Source: an uncultured Coprococcus sp. | GTDB taxonomy: Bacteria > Bacillota > Clostridia > Lachnospirales > Lachnospiraceae | Length of the DNA stretch: 64,000 bases | Reading direction: 5' to 3' | NCBI GenBank assembly: GCA_934277375.1 | Contig: CAKQTZ010000002.1 | Coordinates: 310,001 to 374,000, forward strand | Part shown: one piece after another, positions 8,214 through 16,615 of the stretch | Position numbering within the stretch: position 1 is the first letter of the stretch | Layout of the letters: each line of letters opens with the position of its first letter | Position numbers and translations under genes: made by a program | The notes under the pieces: model-generated | Told to the model about the DNA's origin: nothing | The model's input: only the letters and a program-made list of their open reading frames with translations | Database searches by the model: none

Positions 8214-8810
8214 ATGAACAGTACAAATATGACTTTGGAGTATTACAATCGCAATGCTGCTGATTTTACAGCAGGTACTTTGAATGTTAATTTTCAGGAG
8301 AATCAGAATAGATTTTTGAAAATGCTTAACAGAGGTGATTTAATACTCGATTTTGGATGTGGTTCGGGAAGAGATGCGAAATATTTTCTGGATCATGGTA
8401 TGCGGGTTGAGGCAATTGACGGTTCGATAGAATTGTGCATGATTGCATCAGGATATACAGGAATAGAAGTGAGAAATATGCTTTTTCAGGAGTTGGATGA
8501 GCATGAACGATATGACGCCATATGGGCATGTTCATCGATCCTGCATTTGCCTAAAAAAGAATTGAAAGGTGTACTTCAGAAGATGATCTGCGCGTTGAAG
8601 CCAGATGGTATCATCTATACATCGTTTAAATATGGAGAATTTGAGGGTGAGAGGAATGGCAGATTTTTTGTTGATTTTACAGAGATATCATTTTCAAAAT
8701 TCATTGAGGATATACCAGGAATAAGGCTGGAGAATGAGTGGGTTACAGAAGATGTACGACCAGGAAGAGGTAATGAGGCATGGCTGAATTTGATTCTGCA
8801 GAAAAAATAA
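8214..8810 (+). CDS. Class I SAM-dependent methyltransferase (TehB-like)
   Basis: A 198-residue protein with the Rossmann SAM-binding motif LILDFGCGSGRDAKYFLDHG (motif I), VEAIDGS (motif II) and YDAIWACSSILHLPKKEL (motif IV/post IV). This layout is closest to TehB/UbiE-type small-molecule methyltransferases. It lacks the (D/N)PP(Y/F) motif of DNA adenine methyltransferases, so it is probably not the modification half of a restriction system. Its 3' end overlaps the helicase gene by 31 nt, which implies co-translation and possibly a shared task. The substrate is unknown. Confidence 0.8.
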   Translation: MNSTNMTLEYYNRNAADFTAGTLNVNFQENQNRFLKMLNRGDLILDFGCGSGRDAKYFLDHGMRVEAIDGSIELCMIASGYTGIEVRNMLFQELDEHERYDAIWACSSILHLPKKELKGVLQKMICALKPDGIIYTSFKYGEFEGERNGRFFVDFTEISFSKFIEDIPGIRLENEWVTEDVRPGRGNEAWLNLILQKK

Positions 8811-11269
8811 ATTATGAATATCAAGAATATTATCGCACGGATGTGATGACTGGGGATAAAGATGCAAGAATGCAGCTCTATTACCAATTGTCAAGGAGCC
8901 TCAGGGGTGCAGAGAATGTGGATATAATTGTTTCGTTTCTGATGGAGTCAGGGGTGAAAATGATCGTGAAAGATCTTGAAAAGGCTCTGAAGCGAGGTGC
9001 AAAGATCAGGATATTGACCGGCAATTATCTTGGAATCACACAGCCATCAGCACTTTACATGATCAAGAGGGAGCTTGGAGAGCAGATTGACCTGAGATTC
9101 TACAACGAAAAGAATAGGTCTTTTCATCCAAAATCATATATATTCCATTATAAAAATTACAGTGAGATATATGTGGGTTCTTCGAATATTTCAAGAAGTG
9201 CACTTACATCGGGAATTGAATGGAATTACAGGTTCAGGAGTGATTCTGATCTGGAAAGCTATGAGAAGTTTTTTTGTACGTTTGAGGATCTGTTCTATAA
9301 TCATTCGATAGTTATTGATGATGAAGAACTGAAAAGATATTCAAGGAATTGGCATAGACCGGCCGTGGCAAAAGACCTTGATCGTTACGATGTGGAAGCG
9401 GATGATAAGGATACAAATGTGAGGGTTATGTATGAACCGAGAGGTGCTCAGATAGAGGCTTTGTGTGCTCTGGAACATACGAGACAGGAAGGTGCAAAGC
9501 GGGCTCTTGTTGTTGCGGCAACAGGAGTTGGAAAGACGTACCTTGCAGCATTTGATTCAAAAACTTTTAAGAGGGTACTGTTCGTGGCGCACCGAGAAGA
9601 GATATTGAAACAGGCAGCAGTTTCATTTCATAATGTAAGAAATTCTGATGATTATGGATTCTTTAATGGCACGGAAAAAAGTACGGATAAATCAGTGATA
9701 TTTGCATCTGTAGCAACTCTTGGGAGAAGTGAATATCTGAATGATAGGTATTTCCCTAGAGACTATTTTGACTATATAGTGGTGGATGAATTTCACCATT
9801 CGGTTAATAATCAATATAGAAGAATCGTTGAATATTTCAAATCAGAATTCCTGTTAGGACTTACCGCCACACCGGAACGTATGGATGGTAAAAATATATA
9901 TGAGATATGCGATTATAATGTTCCTTATGAGATTTCATTGAAGTCGGCTATCAATAAGGGGATGTTGGTTCCATTTCATTATTATGGAATATATGACGAT
10001 ACGGATTATTCTGGAATTCATATAGTGCGCGGCAAGTATGATGAAAAAGAACTGAACGAAACTTATATAGGAAATGTATATAGACATGATCTTATTTACA
10101 AATATTACCGTAAATATGGTTCAAAGCGTGTTCTGGGATTTTGCTTTTCCAGGGAGCATGCAGAGGAAATGGCACAGGAATTCTGTAAGAGGGGAATACC
10201 ATCGGTTGCTGTTTACAGTAATTCGAACAGTGAATATGCTGAGGAGAGATCTGTGGCTATACAGAAATTGGCCGATGGGGAAATACGTGTGATTTTCTCC
10301 GTGGATATGTTCAATGAGGGTGTTGACATACCTTCTGTAGATATGGTTATGTTCCTTAGACCTACCGAGTCACCAATTGTATTTTTGCAGCAGCTTGGAC
10401 GAGGACTTAGAAAAAGCAAAGGAAAGGAATATTTGAACGTACTTGACTTCATAGGCAATTATGAAAAGGCGGGCAGTGTTCGATATCTGCTTACAGGCAG
10501 TTCTGGATTAGAACGAAGATCATACGATCCGGCAGACCAATCAGATTTTCCAGATGATTGTCAGATAGATTTTGATATGAGACTTATAGATCTCTTTTCT
10601 GAGATGGATAAGAAACGATTGAAGCTGAAAGATAAGATCGTAAATGAATATTTCAGAGTTAAAGATCTGCTTGAAAAGGCGCCGTCAAGGTTGGAGCTGT
10701 TTACATATATGGAAGATGATGTATACCAGATGGCTGTGACACACTCTAAAGAAAATCCTTTCAAGAGATATCTGGATTTCAAGAACAGTATAAACGAGCT
10801 GGCTGATGATGAGAAAGAAATTTATCATGGAATAGGAAATGAGTTTATCAGTCTGATAGAGAATACAAGCATGTCAAAGGTATATAAGATGCCGGTGCTT
10901 ATGGCTTTTTATAATCATGGAAAGGTTCTCATGCAGGTCAATGAGCAGCAGCTCTTGGATAGCTGGAAAGAATTCTTTTCAACTGGAACCAACTGGAAAG
11001 ACCTGGAATCAGAAATTAGTTATGAAAGGTTTATTGCTATTTCAGATAAGGAGCACATAAAGAAGATAATTCAGATGCCGGTTCATTTCCTTCTGGAGTC
11101 CGGGAAAGGATTTTTCATCAAAAAAGATGGATGCGTATTGGCTCTTAGGGATGAACTTAAGGATGTGGTTGGTAATCCGGTGTTTGTAGAGCAGATGAAA
11201 GACGTGATTGATTACCGGACGATGGACTATTATCAGCGGAGATATAGGAACGAAAATGGAATTGTTTAA
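8780..11269 (+). CDS. PLD-family nuclease/superfamily 2 helicase fusion
   Basis: An 829-residue protein. The N-terminal PLD-like domain has one HxK motif (His116-Pro-Lys118) followed by GSSN at 133-136. The SF2 helicase core has Walker A TGVGKT (248-253), DEFH (336-339), TATP (362-365) and a C-terminal RecA lobe with FNEGVDIPSVDMVMFLRPT and QQLGRGLRKSKG. The last 270 residues are an unassigned helical region. A single HxK motif suggests that it dimerises for cleavage. Related HKD-helicases occur in defence and repair islands. ATP-driven translocation coupled to nucleic-acid cleavage is inferred. It overlaps the methyltransferase gene by 31 nt. Confidence 0.85.
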   Translation: MAEFDSAEKINYEYQEYYRTDVMTGDKDARMQLYYQLSRSLRGAENVDIIVSFLMESGVKMIVKDLEKALKRGAKIRILTGNYLGITQPSALYMIKRELGEQIDLRFYNEKNRSFHPKSYIFHYKNYSEIYVGSSNISRSALTSGIEWNYRFRSDSDLESYEKFFCTFEDLFYNHSIVIDDEELKRYSRNWHRPAVAKDLDRYDVEADDKDTNVRVMYEPRGAQIEALCALEHTRQEGAKRALVVAATGVGKTYLAAFDSKTFKRVLFVAHREEILKQAAVSFHNVRNSDDYGFFNGTEKSTDKSVIFASVATLGRSEYLNDRYFPRDYFDYIVVDEFHHSVNNQYRRIVEYFKSEFLLGLTATPERMDGKNIYEICDYNVPYEISLKSAINKGMLVPFHYYGIYDDTDYSGIHIVRGKYDEKELNETYIGNVYRHDLIYKYYRKYGSKRVLGFCFSREHAEEMAQEFCKRGIPSVAVYSNSNSEYAEERSVAIQKLADGEIRVIFSVDMFNEGVDIPSVDMVMFLRPTESPIVFLQQLGRGLRKSKGKEYLNVLDFIGNYEKAGSVRYLLTGSSGLERRSYDPADQSDFPDDCQIDFDMRLIDLFSEMDKKRLKLKDKIVNEYFRVKDLLEKAPSRLELFTYMEDDVYQMAVTHSKENPFKRYLDFKNSINELADDEKEIYHGIGNEFISLIENTSMSKVYKMPVLMAFYNHGKVLMQVNEQQLLDSWKEFFSTGTNWKDLESEISYERFIAISDKEHIKKIIQMPVHFLLESGKGFFIKKDGCVLALRDELKDVVGNPVFVEQMKDVIDYRTMDYYQRRYRNENGIV

Positions 11270-11318
11270 AGGCATGACGGGGAGAGGTGGTGAAACATCA
11301 ACTTTGAAGAAGACGTGT

Positions 11319-11897
11319 CTACACCCCCAAATACGGTCTCATACCATCCAGAAACGCTTCAGTCAGGAAAGCAGATACCTTGTCGCTGCTTTCCTGGCAG
11401 TTATCCACCGCAAACTTGTGCAATATACCAACCACGCCGCCTATTGCGTATGCTACGGCGTATGAGTATTTCTCCTGGGCTAATCCTGTCTTGCTGGATT
11501 TTTCCAGAATTAATTGCACGTATCTGTGGAACATTGTCAGTGCCTTTTCCACGAAATCATAAGCCTCAGGTGTGGCAATGATGATCATGAGAAATCTATT
11601 TGCTTTCATGTATTCGCATAGAGATCTGAAGAACTGGTGGCAGATCTCAAGATTGCCTTCCGGTTTGAAGCTATTCATGATCTGAAATATTTCATCGACG
11701 ATGCGGTCTTCCATGGCATTGATGAAAGCAGGCATGTCTTCATAGTGGTTGTAAAATGTGCTTCTGGTCACACCGGTGAGTTTGGTTATCTCGGACACGC
11801 TTATTTTGTTCAGAGCCTTTTGACCTGCAAGTATCTTGAATGCATCTAGAAGGTCACTTTCAGTTCTGTCATATCGGGGATCGGTTGAGTTGATCAT
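11319..11897 (-). CDS. TetR/AcrR family transcriptional regulator
   Basis: A 192-residue protein with an N-terminal helix-turn-helix (ALNKISVSEITKLTGVTRSTFYNHYEDM) and a helical ligand-binding C-terminal domain. The ATG at 11897 has AAAGGAGA five bases upstream, better than the longer form starting at 11945. It is the last gene of a four-gene minus-strand run (acyltransferase, carrier protein, ligase, regulator), 94 nt after the ligase, so it probably controls that operon. Its ligand may be an acyl-CoA or the operon's product, but that is a guess. Confidence 0.85.
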   Translation of the reverse strand: MINSTDPRYDRTESDLLDAFKILAGQKALNKISVSEITKLTGVTRSTFYNHYEDMPAFINAMEDRIVDEIFQIMNSFKPEGNLEICHQFFRSLCEYMKANRFLMIIIATPEAYDFVEKALTMFHRYVQLILEKSSKTGLAQEKYSYAVAYAIGGVVGILHKFAVDNCQESSDKVSAFLTEAFLDGMRPYLGV

Positions 11898-11991
11898 GGC
11901 TGTCTCCTTTATTTGCTGCATAGCTTGGTGGTGCAGTTTTGTCACTATCTAATACAGCAATGTTACAACAATAATGCGTGTGAGTCTATTG

Positions 11992-13551
11992 TTATACGAG
12001 ATTTCTTTTGATCTTTTTTGTCGAACTCTTTTCAAACGGCTCTTTTCTTATATCCAGTGCAGAGATCCTTTTGTATGTTGGCTGGTTTTTGTTGAAGGTA
12101 TCAATAATTCTTTGCAATTTTTCAGAAGTCCTGGCTGTATCCATATGTTTCTTATCTACAAAATCCTGATCTGGATATATGTGAGCAGTGAGATGGTTGC
12201 CGTCGCCGGTAATGACTATTTCTGAAATAAGGGGCTCTACAGAAAGCTTTCCTTCCAGTTCCTCAGGGGATATGTTTTCGCCATTTGCCAGAATGATGAG
12301 GTTCTTTTTTCTTCCGGTTATATACATGAAACCATCGGAGTCGAGATAACCAAGATCTCCGGTGCAGAGCCAGCCGTCTTGAAAAGCTTCTGCGGTCTCG
12401 TCTGGCATGTCGTAGTATCCGGACATGACGCTTGTGCCTTTTACCTGAATTTCCTCATCGACAAAACGAACAGCGCAGTTGTCCAGGAGTTTGCCAACGG
12501 ATCCGGGCCTGTTGTATCTGTGATTGTTGGAGCAAATTACAGGGGAGCATTCAGTCATGCCGTATCCCTGGAGTATGTCTATTCCGTATTTTTTGAATTC
12601 GGTAACATACATAGGATCCAGATATGCCCCTCCGCAGAATATATATTCCAGTTTACCTCCAAATGCTTCCTTTGCAACCAGCTTTTTAGGAAGGAGAGGG
12701 TTAACGTCTTTGAGTTTTTTGTAGATGGTTTCTACCATGAGAGGAACCATCAGCATGCCGACGGGCTGGAACCGTTTCATGTTTTTCAGCATGTGGAGCA
12801 ACGAGTCATTGATGCAGATAGTGGCGCCCAGTGAAATACCCTTCATCCATTCCATTGTCAGGCAGAAGGCGTGATGTATAGGCAGAACGCTCAGAATAGT
12901 TACACCAGGTTCCAGATTTACATATACATTTTCAACATTTTGTGCGAGATTGAATTGAGACAGCATGACGCCTTTGCTTTTGCCTGTTGTTCCAGAGGTA
13001 TACATAAGCGTACACATTTTATCCTTATCCTGATCGGCAAATGCAAAGTCATCCGGTATGGTAATTTCGCTGCGGAGCTGTTCAAATGACAAAATTGCTA
13101 ATTGTGGATTTGAATCTGCCCCCTCCAGATGCTCTATATCGACTTTCTTTTCCATGGTGAATACAATATTCATTTCGGGACAATCGTCTGTCAGTTCTGT
13201 TATCACATCCTTTCTGGATGCTCCGCAGAATAATGCAGTTGATCCTGATCGATTCAGAAGTTCATGTAATTCCGGAGCAGACAGATTTGCATCCAGCGGT
13301 ACAGCAGTATTTCTCATGAAAAGTATAGCCATGTAGGCACAGATCCATTCATAAGAGCTACTTCCCACCAGTGCAATATGTGTTCCGCAGAGTCCATTAT
13401 TTCGCAAAATGACAGCAGTTTTGCGAATGTCATCCCACAGATCTCCGTAGCTCTTTTCAACAATCTCTCTGTGAGACAGATATTTAACAGCTATTACATC
13501 TCTATGTATTAGGCAGCTTTTTTCAACAATTTCCAGAATATTTTCTTCCAT
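11992..13551 (-). CDS. AMP-forming acyl-CoA/acyl-carrier-protein ligase
   Basis: A 519-residue ANL-superfamily enzyme that would activate a carboxylic acid as its adenylate and pass it to a thiol. The P-loop MYTSGTTGKSKGV (183-195), GYGMTECSPV, the TGD/YITGRKKNLII hinge and a C-terminal catalytic Lys in SSTKKIKR are all present. The body resembles long-chain acyl-CoA synthetases more than amino-acid adenylation domains. The neighbouring carrier protein 68 nt upstream suggests loading onto the phosphopantetheine arm rather than onto free CoA. The acid is unknown. Confidence 0.87.
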   Translation of the reverse strand: MEENILEIVEKSCLIHRDVIAVKYLSHREIVEKSYGDLWDDIRKTAVILRNNGLCGTHIALVGSSSYEWICAYMAILFMRNTAVPLDANLSAPELHELLNRSGSTALFCGASRKDVITELTDDCPEMNIVFTMEKKVDIEHLEGADSNPQLAILSFEQLRSEITIPDDFAFADQDKDKMCTLMYTSGTTGKSKGVMLSQFNLAQNVENVYVNLEPGVTILSVLPIHHAFCLTMEWMKGISLGATICINDSLLHMLKNMKRFQPVGMLMVPLMVETIYKKLKDVNPLLPKKLVAKEAFGGKLEYIFCGGAYLDPMYVTEFKKYGIDILQGYGMTECSPVICSNNHRYNRPGSVGKLLDNCAVRFVDEEIQVKGTSVMSGYYDMPDETAEAFQDGWLCTGDLGYLDSDGFMYITGRKKNLIILANGENISPEELEGKLSVEPLISEIVITGDGNHLTAHIYPDQDFVDKKHMDTARTSEKLQRIIDTFNKNQPTYKRISALDIRKEPFEKSSTKKIKRNLV

Positions 13552-13619
13552 ATATCATATCTCCATTTCTTTTATGTGAAGCAAAATGGGACATACTCCG
13601 TCGTCCCAGATTTTTAATG

Positions 13620-13868
13620 TTAAACCGATGCAGAAGAGCTTGTCAGGTTGTCAAGGTACTTGATGGCGTCTTCTATAGTGTGAATATTGATGATCTCATC
13701 TTCATCGATTTCCACGTCAAATGTATCTTCAAGGTCGCCGAGAAAAGTCATGAAATCAAGAGAGCTAAAGCCCAAATCCTCTATGAATCGCATATCATTA
13801 GTGATTTCATCAGCTGGTGTATTGCAGTATTCGGCAACAATGTTTAAAAAAGTTATATTAGTATTCAT
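13620..13868 (-). CDS. Stand-alone acyl/peptidyl carrier protein
   Basis: An 82-residue, acidic four-helix carrier protein. The attachment site is in DLGFSSLDFM, with Ser36 the likely phosphopantetheine-bearing residue; SSL replaces the usual DSL. It lies between an AMP-forming ligase and a condensation-type acyltransferase, and so probably carries the activated acyl group between them. It is unlikely to be the housekeeping fatty-acid ACP, which is usually near fab genes. AAGGAG precedes the ATG by 9 nt. Confidence 0.87.
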   Translation of the reverse strand: MNTNITFLNIVAEYCNTPADEITNDMRFIEDLGFSSLDFMTFLGDLEDTFDVEIDEDEIINIHTIEDAIKYLDNLTSSSASV

Positions 13869-13891
13869 ATTAAAAATCTCCTTATTTTGTT

Positions 13892-14020
13892 AAATGGGGT
13901 CAGGCCCTCCGTCCCTAATCAAATGGGGTCAGGCCCTCCGTCCCTAATCAAATGAATCAAATGGGGTCAGACCCTCCGTCCCTCACGAAAGGGGTCAGGC
14001 ACCACCGTCCCCAAAAATGG
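13892..14020. repeat. 29-bp tandem repeat array, GGGGTCAGGC family, about four units
   Basis: Two identical 29-bp units (13892-13920 and 13921-13949) with core GGGGTCAGGCCCTCCGTCCC are followed by a 9-bp partial unit, a variant unit (13959-13987) and a last variant (13988-14020) that reads GGGGTCAGGCACCACCGTCCCC. It occupies the whole gap between the acyltransferase and carrier-protein genes. Confidence 0.85.
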
Positions 14021-14021
14021 A

Positions 14022-15413
14022 TCAGATGCATTCGATGATTTCGCCCACGGTCATTTCTGGCTCGGCAATTCCTTTGAAGATAATCTTCATAAGGTAGTAG
14101 TAGAACAGTTCAATGTCCTGTTCGGAGAGACTTGCGGTCTGGTATCTGAAATAGAAATTCAGACCCAGATCATTTGCACTGTGCATGACGGTGAGATAGA
14201 TCTTTTGTTTTGATGTTCCATTTGGAATCCACATGCTCCTTACGGAAATATCTTCGAGATGTGGATTTTTAAGCCTGATAGGAAGAGGCTGGTAAGTAAG
14301 TCCCACGCTCTCATAAGTAGTGTGTGGAGGAGTGTGGAACATTTCTTTCATCTGGTCAGACAAAAGTTCCGGGTCATAATTGCAGTGTCGGTATACATGA
14401 TTCTGAACATCCTGAATCATGAAAACTGCATCCAGAAACTCTGTGTCCGGATCAATGATGGTTCTGCAAGGATATGCCATTGCGCGAGAGCCACCTGATA
14501 CCCACTCAGCATGTGTGGAACGTCTTGAAACATAATTCCTTATGGAAATGTCAGTCTGTCCGCCATTTGCCTTGGAGAGATAAGTTCTTATTCCCATGAG
14601 AATGAGGTTGGTCATGGATATGTGATTGTTCATACAAAAATCCAGAAGATTCTGGGTTGGCTCAGCATCCAGGTGATAGTTCTTTGTAGCGACAGACAGG
14701 TTGTTAATCTCCTGATCTGCAGCGCGGAGTGACTTGTCATTGTGAAGACGCCTGCTTTCCTGGAGTATCCGTTGTCCCTGTATATCGGAGTAAATAGGTT
14801 CCCCATTTTCCTCCAGCACATTTTGCCAGTACATGCGGTCTTTTGAGACACGTTTTTCGTCTGTGCTTTTTTTTAGATCACGTTCGACCATGTCAGTGAA
14901 ACTTGCCATGTCCTCAGGATAAGGCGTGCCAAATTTGTAATGACAGTACAGTTCCATGATGTCATTCACCATGACGATAGCTCCACATGAATCCATGAGT
15001 CTGTGATCGATCTTGATGTACAGCCCATTGTAGCCACCCGGAAGCGAGATCATTTTTATCACATTCATTGGAATATTGTCCCCGTCAAACGGAATTCTGG
15101 ACCATTCTTCCATGCGGTGATAAGCGTCATCACCGGAAAGCCATGAAAGGTTTTCGTAATCAATATCTCTGTCATCGTGAGAAACAACATATTGCCGAAC
15201 CTCTCCATTTGGGTCAACTTTTGTAAAACGGATTCGCAGGCATTCGTATCTTTCGTACTCCAGCTGTATGCATTTTTTCAGCAAACCGAAATCTAGCGGC
15301 GCCTGCAGAGTCATACAAATGCTTATATTTGCGACTTGCTGAGTGCCAAATTCAATAATTGGTTTGAAATGTATCTTTTGTGAAGGTGTTAATGGATAAT
15401 ATTTTCTTGGCAT
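14022..15413 (-). CDS. Condensation-domain-like acyltransferase
   Basis: A 463-residue stand-alone protein with the fold pattern of NRPS condensation domains and acetyltransferase relatives: an N-terminal YPLTPSQKIHF and a catalytic motif DHRLMDS (136-142). The second His (137) and Asp (141) of the canonical HHxxxDG are kept, while the first His is Asp and the Gly is Ser. Such enzymes join a carrier-bound acyl group to an amine or alcohol. As first gene of the operon with a carrier protein and a ligase, it probably releases or transfers the loaded acyl group. The acceptor is unknown. AGGAGGAG lies 6 nt before the ATG. Confidence 0.82.
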   Translation of the reverse strand: MPRKYYPLTPSQKIHFKPIIEFGTQQVANISICMTLQAPLDFGLLKKCIQLEYERYECLRIRFTKVDPNGEVRQYVVSHDDRDIDYENLSWLSGDDAYHRMEEWSRIPFDGDNIPMNVIKMISLPGGYNGLYIKIDHRLMDSCGAIVMVNDIMELYCHYKFGTPYPEDMASFTDMVERDLKKSTDEKRVSKDRMYWQNVLEENGEPIYSDIQGQRILQESRRLHNDKSLRAADQEINNLSVATKNYHLDAEPTQNLLDFCMNNHISMTNLILMGIRTYLSKANGGQTDISIRNYVSRRSTHAEWVSGGSRAMAYPCRTIIDPDTEFLDAVFMIQDVQNHVYRHCNYDPELLSDQMKEMFHTPPHTTYESVGLTYQPLPIRLKNPHLEDISVRSMWIPNGTSKQKIYLTVMHSANDLGLNFYFRYQTASLSEQDIELFYYYLMKIIFKGIAEPEMTVGEIIECI

Positions 15414-15527
15414 AATTTACTCCTCCTGATGTTCTGATACGCTGTGGGAAAAGTTATCACAAGAAAAATGAGGATTCAATATGCCGGATCCGCTAATGGA
15501 CACTTTAGATGAAATTGACCGGAAATC

Positions 15528-15610
15528 GGGGACGTTCCTTCTGTCACCAAGAGTGTCCCCCTGTAACGAATAAGACAGAGGGACACTCTTGGTGACAGAA
15601 GGAACGTCCC
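15528..15610. repeat. Palindromic repeat, GGGGACGTTCC family, intact copy
   Basis: Perfect 31-bp inverted arms (15529-15559 and 15580-15610) flank a 20-nt centre (CCTGTAACGAATAAGACAGA). Nearly identical copies lie at 19001 and 28519. It is in the upstream region of the condensation-type gene. Confidence 0.92.
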
Positions 15611-16063
15611 TACATGTATTCAAAACAGGTGGTGATCTGGATAAAAAATAAAGTATATGATTGTTGAAACCTAAAATAAATGATAAACTATTCATAGCAG
15701 TTGATGTAATTGTGTAGTTTGTTAAGGTAGGGGTATCTCAACAATACTATATAAATACAAAAACTGCTATCTTTTTAAAAAAGTGGTGATTTTCACGTAA
15801 CTGGGGCGAGCCGTCGCGCTAGCGACTTGGTACAATGCATTAAAATCAGAGCGATAAATTTGAATTCTCACTTGAGGTATTTTAAGAAATTTAATAACTG
15901 TTATATTTGGTTATAGAAATCTCGGCAAACCCTTGAAAATACTAAAAATTTCGTGGGTGTCCTCCCCGTCACATCTTGTATTGTGTTATATCGTTTTACC
16001 CTTGTTTATGAACCCTCATAGGGAAAAAACAAGGGAAAGAATCAACTGCGAAAACATTGTTTT
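15611..16063. other. Intergenic region without recognised genes; nested inverted repeat
   Basis: About 450 bp with no credible ORF. A GTCGC-GCTA-GCGAC mini-hairpin lies at 15813-15826. At 15999-16035 a nested structure has outer arms CCCTTGTTT / AAACAAGGG around inner arms CCCT / AGGG. Neither is followed by a T run on the plus strand. Function unknown. Confidence 0.5.
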
Positions 16064-16113
16064 TGACCAGTTAGGTAGAAAAAATGACCACCTATTGATA
16101 AAGTATAGATAAT
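16064..16113 (+). promoter_or_regulatory. Candidate LytTR operator and promoter
   Basis: TGACCA occurs at 16064-16069 and again at 16085-16090, exactly 21 bp apart, which is the spacing typical of paired LytTR direct repeats. The second copy falls at the -35 position, 17 bp before GATAAT (16108-16113). This would let the downstream LytTR protein control its own promoter. Confidence 0.45.
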
Positions 16114-16157
16114 AATTCTAATTCAGATATACTACAAAGCAAGAAAGGAGGAAAATC

Positions 16158-16604
16158 ATGAAACTGAATATTAATATCGATGCGGAAGCTAAAGAACCTG
16201 AAATTATGATTACAACAGCACAGATGACGGAAGAAGTTAACAGAGTTGTTGATTTTGTAAGCAGATTAGATGATGCTCCAACAATTATTTCCGGTATCAG
16301 AGAGGATAAGGTCGAACTATTAGATCCGGATCACATAGTAAAGATTTATGCAGAAGACAGTAAGGTTTTTACCCAAACTGACAATGGTACGTATCAAATT
16401 AGATTGAGACTATATGAAGCGGAAGAAAGATTGGATAACAGTAAGTTTGTAAGGATATCAAATTCAGAAATTGTGAATCTTAAGAAGGTTAAAAGCCTTG
16501 ATTTAAGCTTTGTAGGAACAATTTGTATGGAATTATCGAATGGGACTGTAAGTTATGTTTCCAGAAGATATGTTTCAAAGATCAAAAAAGTATTAGGATT
16601 ATGA
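16158..16604 (+). CDS. LytTR-domain DNA-binding regulator
   Basis: A 148-residue protein without a receiver domain. Residues about 50-148 form a LytTR domain (DHIVKIYAEDSKVFTQTDNG, then FVRISNSEIVNLKKVKSLD and YVSRRYVSKIKKVLGL). The first 45 residues are an acidic lead. Stand-alone LytTR regulators paired with a DUF3021 membrane protein form small regulatory systems in which the membrane protein is thought to restrain the regulator. The partner follows 11 nt downstream. A strong AAAGGAGG site precedes the ATG. Confidence 0.88.
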   Translation: MKLNINIDAEAKEPEIMITTAQMTEEVNRVVDFVSRLDDAPTIISGIREDKVELLDPDHIVKIYAEDSKVFTQTDNGTYQIRLRLYEAEERLDNSKFVRISNSEIVNLKKVKSLDLSFVGTICMELSNGTVSYVSRRYVSKIKKVLGL

Positions 16605-16615
16605 GGTGACTAAAA

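Noticed and set aside
8214..11269. Restriction-modification system
   Set aside because: The methyltransferase lacks DNA-methylase motif IV and resembles small-molecule enzymes; the partner carries a PLD rather than a typical restriction domain. A defence role is kept only as a hypothesis.
13892..14020. Possible CRISPR array
   Set aside because: The units are contiguous with no unique spacers and there are no cas genes.
15528..15610. Palindrome as an ordinary terminator only
   Set aside because: The same sequence occurs at four places, in different orientations relative to genes and without T runs, so a mobile repeat explains it better.
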